Shown piece after piece: positions 1 to 6,835 of a DNA stretch of 15,505 nt. Position numbers and translations under genes: made by a program. Each line of letters opens with the position of its first letter. The first letter of the stretch is position 1. The notes beneath the pieces were generated by a model. That model had not been told where the DNA came from, did no database searches, and was given only the letters and a program-made list of their open reading frames with translations. Origin of the DNA: Dehalococcoidia bacterium (GTDB taxonomy: Bacteria; Chloroflexota; Dehalococcoidia; Lucifugimonadales; JAGWBF01); NCBI GenBank assembly GCA_021296025.1, contig JAGWBF010000026.1, positions 1 to 15,505 on the forward strand. Reading direction: 5' to 3'.

Positions 1-900
1 CCTCTCCGGCGATTCACCTCCTCCGATTCCCTCGTAGGGCTCGCCAGTCATAGCTGAGTAGGCCCGCAGCCCCAGCTCCCGTCCTGCCAGGGAGGCGGCT
101 GTCTCGTTGAGGGTGGTCATTTCGGGGCTGCGCCAGTAGTTCCATCCCAGGGGTCGGAGGAACCAGTAGGTGTGCAGCCACTCATGAGCGGCCGTTATTG
201 TGGCCCCACGGAGCCCCGAACCTTCGGTTACCACCGATGGGTAGGTGGCTACTCCCCCGATCCCATCCACCAGGGCGGACAGGTCCTCCCCCTGGAATAT
301 GGTGTCTTCCAGGGCCTCCCTCTCCTCTAGGGACATGTCCGGCTTAAGCAGGATGGACCTCTCGACGCTAATGGTGTGCCTGGGGGATATGGTCAGCAAC
401 AAGGGTGGGCTCTCCAGGGCCACATCTATGGGCGGGAAGATGATGCCCAGCCATCCGTCCAGCCCCTCATTCCCGGCGACCCCGCTAATATAGGCTTCCA
501 GGGTCTCTTCCACCCCGGGGCGCAGGCCGGCCCGCCTCTCCCTGGCGTCCCTGAGGCTCTCAGCTGCCTCGCGAGGGTCGTCGGGGCCATTCACCTCGTT
601 GTCTTGGGGCTGCTGGCCCCTGAGAATAGCATCCTCCAGGGAACGTATCTGACCGGTCAACGCGAAGAACTCGCGGAGATTCTCCAGCCGTTCCTCTTCG
701 CCCGTAGACCGCCACGGAAGGTAGCTCAGCACCTTGTGAGTCCACTTGTCGGGCAGGTGGGTGAGCTCCCAGTACACAAGCTGGTGCTGGTGGGGAAGGA
801 TAGCAAGGTCCAGGGCTGAAAGCTTGAGGTCTCCGGCGCTGCCAAAGACCAACAGGAGAGAGAGGAGGAGGGTGGCAACTGCTCTTGGAAGAAGGTGCAT
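1..900 (-). CDS. Exported HExxH (gluzincin-like) zinc metallopeptidase, 3' end outside window
   Basis: A continuous reading frame of 300 codons begins at an ATG (900-898 on the minus strand) and runs off the left edge with no stop. Residues 5-20 are strongly hydrophobic after a short basic start, which looks like a signal peptide or membrane anchor, so the rest is probably outside the cytoplasm. The middle is acidic and helix-rich. The sequence HEWLH at residues 239-243 is an HExxH zinc site, followed 23 residues later by NETAAS with Glu266. This layout matches gluzincin peptidases, in which the two His and a downstream Glu bind zinc and the first Glu is catalytic. An AAGG lies close before the start. 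I do not recognise the family, and the substrate is unknown. The C-terminus cannot be judged. It is divergent from the EF-G-like gene. Confidence 0.75.
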   Translation of the reverse strand, partial: MHLLPRAVATLLLSLLLVFGSAGDLKLSALDLAILPHQHQLVYWELTHLPDKWTHKVLSYLPWRSTGEEERLENLREFFALTGQIRSLEDAILRGQQPQDNEVNGPDDPREAAESLRDARERRAGLRPGVEETLEAYISGVAGNEGLDGWLGIIFPPIDVALESPPLLLTISPRHTISVERSILLKPDMSLEEREALEDTIFQGEDLSALVDGIGGVATYPSVVTEGSGLRGATITAAHEWLHTYWFLRPLGWNYWRSPEMTTLNETAASLAGRELGLRAYSAMTGEPYEGIGGGESPER

Positions 901-978
901 ACGCCTTGGGACAGGATAACATAACCACTGTGATTCAGCGTGCCGACTCCGGGGCGACGCGTCCCTCGGGCTTTGGCG

Positions 979-1008
979 TTGCGCCCTGTGCGCTAAATTG
1001 GCTAAAAT
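979..1008 (+). promoter_or_regulatory. Possible sigma70-type promoter for the EF-G-like gene
   Basis: TTGCGC (979-984) and TAAAAT (1003-1008) are separated by 18 bases, about 105 bases before the EF-G-like start. The -10 is good and the -35 is moderate. It sits in the 212-base divergent spacer between the metallopeptidase and the GTPase. Called by eye only. Confidence 0.35.
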
Positions 1009-1112
1009 GGACACCAACCCACAGTGGACCAATAGAGCGACATTGCCGGATCTCATCTTGGTCTTAGCCGGTGCCCCACCGGATGCGATGCTGAAGGGAG
1101 AACACTTCTAAC

Positions 1113-3149
1113 ATGGCAGACATCAACAAGATACGGAACGTGGCAATTCTAGGCCATGCTGGCTCAGGAAAGACCTCCCTGGCCGAGGCTTTCCTCTTCA
1201 ACACGAAGGCGGTGAACCGCCTTGGCAACGTGCAGGACGGGAACACAGTCTCCGACTACGAACCCGAAGAGACGAAACGGTCCAGCAGCATTCAGACTAG
1301 CCTGCTCCCCTGCGTGACCGACGGCTACAAGGTAAATGTGCTGGACACGCCCGGGTACGATGATTTCGTCAGCGAGGTTATCGCAGCCCTAAGGGTAGTG
1401 GAAGGCGCCGTGATAGTGCTGCCCGCATCTGCGGGCGTCGAGGTCGGCGCCATTCGAAGCTGGAACCAGTGCGTCGAGGCGGGCATCCCCCGCATGATTC
1501 TTGTGAACAAGATGGACCGGGAGAACAGCGACTTCCAGCGCTGCCTGGAGGACATCCGGTCCAACTTTGGCCGTGGCTGCGTGCCCTTCCAGATCCCCAT
1601 CGGGGCTGAGCAGAACTTCCAGGGGGTCGTGAATGTCCTGGACCAGGGCACCGAAGCGCCCCCCGAAGTGGCTGCCCAGGTGGAAGAAGCCAGGGATATG
1701 CTCATCGAAGCTGTCGCAGAGACCGACGACGACCTTGCCACCAAGTACCTGGAGGGAGAAGAGCTGACCCAGGAGGAGGTAACCGGGGCTGTTCGAGAAG
1801 CCATCCTTTCCGGGCATATCTCCCCCGTCTTCGTCGGTTCAGCCACAATGAACCTGGGGATGGAGGAGCTGCTGGAGGGTGTGACAGCCTACATGGGCTC
1901 TCCTGTGGAAAGGGCTAAGGTGCCCCTGCTGGACTCGGAGCTGGAGGCAACCGCCGACGCCGGGTCCGGCCCCTTGGCCGCCTTTGTCTTCAAGACCACC
2001 GCCGACCCCTTCGTGGGCAAGCTGTCCTTGTTCCGGGTGTTCAGCGGCACGGTCCGGAGCAACTCCGAGGTGTGGAATGAGGCTCGGAACACCTCCGAGC
2101 GCATAGGCCAGGTCTATACCATTCGGGGAAAGAACCAAGAGCAGACCGCAGATGTGGGAGCCGGTGACATGGGGGCGGTATCCAAGCTCGCCGCCACTGT
2201 TACGTCGGACACCCTGACCCAGAAAGAAAACGCCACTGTTGTGAAGCGCATAGACTTCCCCTCGGGGTTTTACACCATGGCTGTTCAGCCCAAGTCCAAG
2301 GCGGACGTGGACAAGATGTCCATGGCCCTCAGCAGGGTGCTGGAGGAAGACCCCAGCCTCAACCTTGCCCGCGAGCCCAACACCGGCGAGACCCTGGTTT
2401 CCGGCTTCGGGGAGACCCAGCTGGAGGTTGCAATGGAGCGAGTCAAGCGGAAGTTCGGCACCGAGCTGGAGCTTCATCTTCCCAAGGTCCCCTATAAAGA
2501 GACCATAAGCACCATGACCAAGGCCGAGTACAAGCACAAGAAGCAGACCGGCGGGCATGGCCAGTACGGGCATGTGTTGCTGCGCCTGGAGCCCACGAGC
2601 GCCGACCAGACCTACGAGTTCGGCCAGGAGCTTGTCGGGGGCTCCATACCCAAGGAGTACGTCCCCTCCGTTGAAAAGGGTGTCGCAAAGGCCCTACAGG
2701 AGGGTGTCCTGGGAGGCTTTCCGGTTGTTGGTGTAAAGGCTGTCCTGTACGACGGCAGCTTCCACGATGTGGACTCCTCGGGCATATGTTTCGAGATCGC
2801 CGGCTCCTACGCTCTGCGGAAGGGCGTATCGGAGGCAGGTCCCAAGCTGCTGGAGCCCATCATGAGGTTGTCCGTAAGGGTCCCCGATGCTTTCAACGGT
2901 GATGTTATAGGTGACCTGAACAGCAAGCGCGGCCGGATAATGGGGATGACTCCCCAGAATGGTGAGACGATAATCGAGGCAGAAGCCCCCCAGAGCGAGC
3001 TTCTACGATACGCCACCGACCTGCGTTCCCTGACCCAAGGCCGGGGTTCCTTCGTCACAGAGTTCGACCGGTACGAAGAAGCGCCCGCCCACATCACCCA
3101 GAAGGTCACCGAAGAAGCCAAGAAAGCGAAAGAAGCAGCAAGGGCCTAG
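1113..3149 (+). CDS. Elongation factor G-like translation GTPase (EF-G-2 type)
   Basis: This 678-residue protein has the five-domain architecture of EF-G. The G domain holds the P-loop GHAGSGKTS (14-22), DTPG (78-81), NKMD (132-135) and SAT (243-245). Domain II is about 285-375, III about 385-455, IV about 460-580 with GGHGQYGHV, and V about 582-665. The switch I region, RGITI in canonical EF-G, reads instead as TKRSSSIQTS near 54-63. This and the GHAGSGKT start are typical of the EF-G-like paralogues such as Thermus EF-G-2, not of the main translocase. Canonical EF-G drives translocation on the ribosome; the role of this paralogue is less certain. The tail ends in a Lys/Ala/Glu-rich helix. 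AAGGGAG lies 12-13 bases before the ATG. No rpsL, rpsG or tuf neighbours are present, which also argues for a paralogue and not the str operon fusA. Confidence 0.93.
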   Translation: MADINKIRNVAILGHAGSGKTSLAEAFLFNTKAVNRLGNVQDGNTVSDYEPEETKRSSSIQTSLLPCVTDGYKVNVLDTPGYDDFVSEVIAALRVVEGAVIVLPASAGVEVGAIRSWNQCVEAGIPRMILVNKMDRENSDFQRCLEDIRSNFGRGCVPFQIPIGAEQNFQGVVNVLDQGTEAPPEVAAQVEEARDMLIEAVAETDDDLATKYLEGEELTQEEVTGAVREAILSGHISPVFVGSATMNLGMEELLEGVTAYMGSPVERAKVPLLDSELEATADAGSGPLAAFVFKTTADPFVGKLSLFRVFSGTVRSNSEVWNEARNTSERIGQVYTIRGKNQEQTADVGAGDMGAVSKLAATVTSDTLTQKENATVVKRIDFPSGFYTMAVQPKSKADVDKMSMALSRVLEEDPSLNLAREPNTGETLVSGFGETQLEVAMERVKRKFGTELELHLPKVPYKETISTMTKAEYKHKKQTGGHGQYGHVLLRLEPTSADQTYEFGQELVGGSIPKEYVPSVEKGVAKALQEGVLGGFPVVGVKAVLYDGSFHDVDSSGICFEIAGSYALRKGVSEAGPKLLEPIMRLSVRVPDAFNGDVIGDLNSKRGRIMGMTPQNGETIIEAEAPQSELLRYATDLRSLTQGRGSFVTEFDRYEEAPAHITQKVTEEAKKAKEAARA

Positions 3150-3163
3150 AGGGTCTCGCCCTC
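3149..3163 (+). terminator. Weak hairpin at the end of the EF-G-like gene
   Basis: GAGGG (3149-3153) and CCCTC (3159-3163) can form a 5-bp stem with a 5-base loop directly at the stop codon. A clean T-run does not follow (only CTTTCC about 6 bases later), so termination here is uncertain. Confidence 0.3.
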
Positions 3164-3302
3164 CGGCGTCTTTCCGTAGTAGAGCTGCAAACCTACTAGG
3201 GGCAGCGCCCTTCAGGGAGCTGTGGCGATCAGCGGAGGTGTAGTTCGTCCGTGGTGCGGTTGGGGCGATTCTGCTTGGCAGGCTTTTGGCGAGTTGCGTT
3301 GT

Positions 3303-3767
3303 TCAGAGGGGCTTTTCCATGAAGACCGACACAGGGTCGGGAGGGTAGTCGCCGAAGGGGCCCCGGTCAACGTAGCCGGCCCTTCTGTAGAGTCCCAGCG
3401 CTTCCGGCTGATGGACTCCGGTTTCCAATCGCACCAAACTGCGATCCGCATTCCTGGCAATCTGTTCCAGCTCTTGAAGGATCGCAGCCCCAATACCCAG
3501 CCGTCTGGCCTCGGGCTTTACATACATCCGCTTTATCTCGGCATAGTCCAGATGGTCAAGAACTAGGGCGCCACAACCCGCAGCTTGGCCATCAACCCTG
3601 GCAACAAGAAAACTGACGTTTTCTGCAGTCAGGGAGTCCACGTCGAGCAGGTAGTTTGAGCCATCGGGATACATGGCGTTCAGATAAGTATCCAAAGCCT
3701 CGATCATCTCGGCGACTTCTTCTTGAAGAGGAGATTCGATTCCAACTCTCGGAGTTCTTTGTTTCAC
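3303..3767 (-). CDS. GNAT family N-acetyltransferase
   Basis: A GNAT-fold acetyltransferase, predicted to move an acetyl group from acetyl-CoA to an amine; the substrate is unknown. The frame is open back to an ATG at 3818, but I choose the GTG at 3767-3765 because GAGAGG sits 5 bases before it, giving 154 residues. The longer start adds 17 residues that match nothing typical of the fold. Beta-strand motif EIKRMYVKP is followed by the CoA-pyrophosphate loop RRLGIG (88-93), then the ALGLYRRAGY motif and a C-terminal strand SVFMEKPL. These are standard motif A and B features, and the length is normal. It lies alone on the minus strand, facing the DinB/GNAT block that follows, and its EIKRMYV segment resembles ELKRMYV in the GNAT at 6050. 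Confidence 0.88.
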   Translation of the reverse strand: MKQRTPRVGIESPLQEEVAEMIEALDTYLNAMYPDGSNYLLDVDSLTAENVSFLVARVDGQAAGCGALVLDHLDYAEIKRMYVKPEARRLGIGAAILQELEQIARNADRSLVRLETGVHQPEALGLYRRAGYVDRGPFGDYPPDPVSVFMEKPL

Positions 3768-4081
3768 GGGGCCCTCTCTAGGTTGCTCCTGCCACCCCAT
3801 TGAGGTACCGGTTAACATGGTTCCCCGAACCTATAGCACGGTCGCAGCAACTCACTCAGGTCTACAGCCTTTCACAAGCCATGCTATTGCGTACGCCAAT
3901 GCCATCCTACCATAGGGGCGGACACCTGGGGGTTCAAGCCTGGGGTGCGGGTGCTGTGGTCGAGGTATCTCCAAGGAACCGGATCAAGGAAGTGGTAACC
4001 AATGGTAATGGGTCTGAGATAATAGCTTAGACTGGAGCACTTGGTAACTGATATCCTAGGCATCACGCGGAGGGTATCCAA
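3768..4081. other. Divergent spacer between GNAT and DinB genes, no gene seen
   Basis: About 314 bases between the chosen GNAT start and the DinB start. A plus-strand open frame at 3800-4030 has no family resemblance and no good ribosome binding site, so I treat it as chance. A GGTTCAAGCC string near 3931 looks like a tRNA T-loop, but its flanks do not pair. No confident promoter stands out. The last bases hold GGAGGG (4069-4074), the ribosome binding site for the next gene. Confidence 0.5.
3773..3778 (-). promoter_or_regulatory. Ribosome binding site deciding a GTG start
   Basis: Read on the minus strand, GAGAGG is 5 bases before the GTG at 3767-3765. The upstream ATG codons at 3818 and 3800 have a poorer match, so this site supports the shorter GNAT protein. 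Confidence 0.5.
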
Positions 4082-4588
4082 ATGTCAAACGACAAGCAGG
4101 TCGGCCTGCTCTATGAAGCATGGGCAGACCTGGATCGCGTAACCGATGGACTTGAACCAATCCCGGCGACCCAGCCCCTCGAACAGGGCAGCTCTATAGC
4201 GTGGGCTGTGGCCCATGTGACAAATCACCTCGACCGCTGGATGCACGGCTTGTTTGTGGGCCTTCCGCTACACCCCTTTATCGGTCATACACGCTTTAGA
4301 TTCAACGGAGGTGGAATCGACCCAGGTGAGTGGCAAATGATCAGAAATTCGGTGGGAGAGGTTAGGGAATCGGTAAGCAGGTACTTGGATGGGGAACCTG
4401 ATATGGATGCCTTGGTTCCCTACTCTGGTTCGCGTGATCATCTCAGGGATTCTGGGTTAACCCTCCGCAATGCAATTCTGAGAGCGTCTGCTCACCACTA
4501 TTTTCACATTGGCGAGATCTCCACCAAGCGGGACCGACTTGGGCACTCAGTGGGTGACTATCCTGGTCGCCTTCTCCGGTGCCTCTAG
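4082..4588 (+). CDS. DinB-fold protein (DinB_2-like, putative metal-dependent enzyme)
   Basis: A 168-residue protein with the DinB/YfiT four-helix-bundle pattern. Helix 1 begins near residue 8. A His lies in AWAVAHVTNHLDRW (His45 and His49), and the last long helix carries ASAHHYFHIGEI with His138, His139 and His142. One His from the early helix and an HxxxH pair from the late helix form the metal site in this superfamily. Members include thiol-dependent S-transferases and isomerases using bacillithiol or mycothiol, but many have no known reaction, so I give no substrate. Length is normal. GGAGGG is 7 bases before the ATG. It is followed by a GNAT gene on the same strand after a 116-base gap, so co-transcription is possible but not shown. 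Confidence 0.82.
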   Translation: MSNDKQVGLLYEAWADLDRVTDGLEPIPATQPLEQGSSIAWAVAHVTNHLDRWMHGLFVGLPLHPFIGHTRFRFNGGGIDPGEWQMIRNSVGEVRESVSRYLDGEPDMDALVPYSGSRDHLRDSGLTLRNAILRASAHHYFHIGEISTKRDRLGHSVGDYPGRLLRCL

Positions 4589-4704
4589 CTCGGGCTGCCC
4601 GCATTGAAGGGATAACTATGCGTCCGCATTGCTAAGGCGATCTCCAATTGGGTTTGAGGTTTACGGCAGTTGTTCATACTTCAGTTAGAGTTAAAGGTGT
4701 CCCA

Positions 4705-5244
4705 ATGGAAGATAGGCAGCCCGATGAAGGCTCGACGCCCGATGAGCATCGATATTTTCTGGAGATGACGGCTGAATCAGGCCTGCGTCCATCCACAAGG
4801 AGTCACGGAAACATCGAGATACGGCAACAGACGGTCCCTGACATCCGATTGAGCCGGCACCTATACCACGCCGTAGGCAACGAATACCACTGGACCGAAC
4901 GCATACCATGGACCGACGAGCAGTGGTTGGGGCGCCTGAGCCTGGATAATGTGGAGATGTGGGTTGCCTACGATCAAAAGGTGGTAGCAGGTTACTTCGA
5001 GCTGTTCAAGGATGATGAGGGTAACGTGGAGTTAGCGTACTTTGGTCTGCTGCCTCAGTTCGTAGGACAAGGCATTGGTGGATATCTGCTTACCGCCGCC
5101 ATTCGGTGCGCCTGGCAAATGGGAGCATCTCGCGTTTGGCTCCATACCTCAACCAGAGACCATGCCCATGCCCTGGCCAACTACAAGGCGCGGGGATTTC
5201 GCGTCTTCAAGCAAGAGGCGATAGTTCCACCCTCCAGTCAATGA
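4705..5244 (+). CDS. GNAT family N-acetyltransferase
   Basis: A 179-residue protein starting at the ATG 4705, chosen over an in-frame TTG at 4648 because AAAGGTG lies 6 bases before the ATG. The first 35 residues are polar and probably flexible. The GNAT core follows: YHWTERIPWTDEQW (61-74), strand EMWVAYDQKVVAGYFEL, strand VELAYFGLLP, then the CoA loop QFVGQGIG (118-125) and helix YLLTAAIRCAWQMG. ASRVWLHTS and the ALANYKARGFRVFK motif complete the fold. It is distinct in sequence from the GNATs at 3303 and 6050. The likely activity is acetyl transfer to an unknown amine. It lies between two DinB-fold genes on the same strand. Confidence 0.86.
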   Translation: MEDRQPDEGSTPDEHRYFLEMTAESGLRPSTRSHGNIEIRQQTVPDIRLSRHLYHAVGNEYHWTERIPWTDEQWLGRLSLDNVEMWVAYDQKVVAGYFELFKDDEGNVELAYFGLLPQFVGQGIGGYLLTAAIRCAWQMGASRVWLHTSTRDHAHALANYKARGFRVFKQEAIVPPSSQ

Positions 5245-5282
5245 ATCTTGAGTTACAAAGTACCGGAAGCTTACCGCTACAG

Positions 5283-5292
5283 CCGAATTCGG
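5283..5292. repeat. 10-bp perfect palindrome CCGAATTCGG in spacer
   Basis: CCGAATTCGG is perfectly self-complementary and lies 55 bases before the GTG of the second DinB-fold gene. It could be a small operator but may be chance. Confidence 0.25.
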
Positions 5293-5334
5293 TCGAACTA
5301 TCGCCGAGGTGTCTGGATGGGCTGCCGAAGTCCC

Positions 5335-5341
5335 GGGAGGT
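5335..5341 (+). promoter_or_regulatory. Ribosome binding site deciding a GTG start
   Basis: GGGAGGT is 6 bases before the GTG at 5348. This is a near-ideal site and argues against the in-frame GTG at 5309, which would add 13 residues encoded across the site itself. Confidence 0.65.
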
Positions 5342-5347
5342 GCAGCA

Positions 5348-5845
5348 GTGAACACTTGGGGAATCAAAGTCTACGGAAATCCTTGCAGGGAGTGCGGGTT
5401 TGATTGGGCTGCGCCGTTGGAGGCCGCGGCAGCCCTGATAGCCGATGTCCCCAAGCGGTATTCCGGCCTGCTTGAGGGCCAGGATGGAACAACACGACAT
5501 CCCGAACTGGCCTGGTCGGTTGGAGCCTACGTGTGCCATGTTGCCGACAATCTCAGGATATGGGCTGAGCGTATGTGGAGCTCAGTTGAAGCAAAGCACG
5601 TGCACATAGAGGCCTATGACCAGGATGCCGTGGCTTCATCTCGGGGTTACGAGCACATACCTGTGAAGACAGCGTTATGGTCGCTGTCTCATTCAGCCAA
5701 AATGTGGCGCGAGGCGTTAGCGTCCGTCTTTGACCGGAAACCGACTTTCAATCATCCCGAGCGCGGGCTTCTGACTCTGCCCGACATCGTGCAAAGCGTA
5801 GCTCACGACGCACCTCATCATGAATGGGATATCGGGCGCTCCTAG
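5348..5845 (+). CDS. DinB-fold protein with N-terminal CxxCG motif
   Basis: A 165-residue protein from the GTG at 5348. It opens with NPCRECGFDW, a CxxCG pair at Cys13 and Cys16, then a four-helix DinB-type core. The first metal-ligand candidate is His64 in GAYVCHVADNLRIW, and the late helix has VAHDAPHHEWDIG with His153, His157 and His158 (HxxxH). DinB-like proteins opening with C-x-E-C-G-F are familiar to me from actinobacteria, where they are mostly unannotated. The Cys pair may bind a second metal or be redox active; this is inference. It shares the His layout but little sequence with the DinB protein at 4082, so it is not a recent duplicate. It follows a GNAT gene by 103 bases and precedes another by 204. 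A hand-counted line inside it (5641-5700) is only 52% GC. Confidence 0.8.
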   Translation: MNTWGIKVYGNPCRECGFDWAAPLEAAAALIADVPKRYSGLLEGQDGTTRHPELAWSVGAYVCHVADNLRIWAERMWSSVEAKHVHIEAYDQDAVASSRGYEHIPVKTALWSLSHSAKMWREALASVFDRKPTFNHPERGLLTLPDIVQSVAHDAPHHEWDIGRS

Positions 5846-5953
5846 GCATTTCACCAGCAAACAGAGATGCCTTGAGTCACCATCTTCCAAAGTACTAACA
5901 AATGCCTGGACCAGGGTCGAAGTAAGAACCAAGAGAACGGGGCAGACCAAGGT

Positions 5954-5980
5954 GCTTGCTAGTCCACTAACAGCTTGCTA
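5954..5980 (+). repeat. Direct repeat GCTTGCTA, 19-base spacing
   Basis: GCTTGCTA occurs at 5954-5961 and 5973-5980, in the 204-base spacer before the GNAT at 6050. The first copy contains TTGCTA, which with TACATC at 5979-5984 (17-base gap) could form a weak promoter. A role in regulation is only a possibility. Confidence 0.3.
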
Positions 5981-6049
5981 CATCTGCAGGTGATAGTTTG
6001 GTAGGAGGAGTAAGTAAAGCACAGGAAAGGCTTAGAGATAGATCGTTCA

Positions 6050-6553
6050 ATGGACAATGCTCTCAGAGGCGGATTCAATATCAGGCTTGCCGAGAGTTCT
6101 GCTGACTACCAGGCCTTTGTTGACCTTGCTCGCGAGTACATCGAGTCCCTGGGCTTTGAGGTCGACTTCCAGGATGTGGATAAAGAGATCGCTGAGGCAG
6201 AATCTAGGTACGGAGTTTCCGGTCAGGGCGCTGCGTTGCTTGTCGTCAATCAAACCGGAGCAATTGTTGGTGTTGCTGCGCTCCACGATCTAGGCGACGG
6301 AATATGTGAGCTGAAGCGCATGTATGTAAGACCGGCCCACAGAGGGCACAGCCTGGGGAAGAGGCTGTGCGAGGAATCAATAAGAGTTGCTAGGCGCCTC
6401 GGATATTGCGCGATGCGGCTAGACACCCTAAAGCGAATGACCGCAGCAAGGTCACTCTATGAATCTCAGGGGTTCCGGCCCATACCTCCATACACTATCA
6501 ACCCAATGCCCGATGCACTATTCTACGAACTTGACCTCAGACAGACTTCCTGA
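6050..6553 (+). CDS. GNAT family N-acetyltransferase
   Basis: A 167-residue GNAT with clear family motifs: IRLAESSADYQAFVDLAREY at the start, strand GAIVGVAAL, then CELKRMYVRP (86-95) leading to the CoA loop RGHSLG (98-103). MRLDTLKRMTAARSLYESQG (122-141) and the C-terminal PIPPYTINPMPDALFYELDL complete the fold. This pattern, with CELKRMYV and LDTL plus a closing PY-NP strand, is common among small bacterial acetyltransferases of unassigned substrate. Several relatives are annotated only as putative amino-group acetyltransferases. The only start in frame after an upstream TAA is the ATG at 6050, but it lacks a good ribosome binding site; AGGAGGAG at 6003-6010 is about 40 bases too far upstream. 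It is the last gene of the GNAT/DinB block. The 282-base spacer downstream holds the promoter of the AAA+/VWA pair. Confidence 0.9.
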   Translation: MDNALRGGFNIRLAESSADYQAFVDLAREYIESLGFEVDFQDVDKEIAEAESRYGVSGQGAALLVVNQTGAIVGVAALHDLGDGICELKRMYVRPAHRGHSLGKRLCEESIRVARRLGYCAMRLDTLKRMTAARSLYESQGFRPIPPYTINPMPDALFYELDLRQTS

Positions 6554-6656
6554 TCCTGCTTCATCGAACTCCTGCCAGAGCCCTTCACATAACTTCCGTC
6601 GCTGAAATGACATGGCTGTCGTAAATGTCTAGCCCCCCTTCGTCTTTTGCTTGGGA

Positions 6657-6675
6657 AACGTGTGTCGTTCACGTT
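6657..6675. promoter_or_regulatory. Inverted repeat overlapping the -35 (candidate operator)
   Basis: AACGTG (6657-6662) and CACGTT (6670-6675) form a perfect 6-bp inverted repeat with a 7-base centre. Its right arm overlaps the first two bases of TTGACA in the candidate promoter. A dimeric repressor bound here would block the promoter; this is inference. Confidence 0.4.
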
Positions 6676-6703
6676 GACACTGGGAAACCCCCATCTATAT
6701 ATT
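6674..6703 (+). promoter_or_regulatory. Sigma70-type promoter for the AAA+/VWA pair
   Basis: A consensus TTGACA (6674-6679) is followed by TATATA (6696-6701, 16-base gap) or TATATT (6698-6703, 18-base gap). Transcription would begin near 6710, leaving a leader of about 125 bases before the AAA+ start. A second, weaker pair is TTGACC with TATACT near 6757-6788, with a long 20-base gap. Confidence 0.6.
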
Positions 6704-6835
6704 TCCACTGCACCGCCCAGACCTGCGGGCATCCCGGAGTAACATCCGATTTCGCTTTGACCGCTTTGTACATCCTGACAGCTATACTTACTTCTGTGAC
6801 ACTTCCCCTCGTGACGGGACCAAGGAGGCCCCTGG

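Noticed and set aside
1839..2573. Long minus-strand open frame (244 codons) inside the EF-G-like gene
   Set aside because: It is antisense to a gene with clear domain motifs and its product resembles no protein family; it is a shadow of high GC codon use.
3927..3950. tRNA-like T-loop string GGTTCAAGCC
   Set aside because: The flanking bases cannot form the T-stem and no acceptor, D or anticodon arms are seen around it.
3800..4030. 76-codon plus-strand open frame upstream of the first DinB gene
   Set aside because: It lacks a ribosome binding site and any recognisable motif, and overlaps the start region of the minus-strand GNAT.
6003..6010. Strong AGGAGGAG ribosome binding site
   Set aside because: No ATG, GTG or TTG lies at a usable distance in an open frame; the GNAT start is about 40 bases away.
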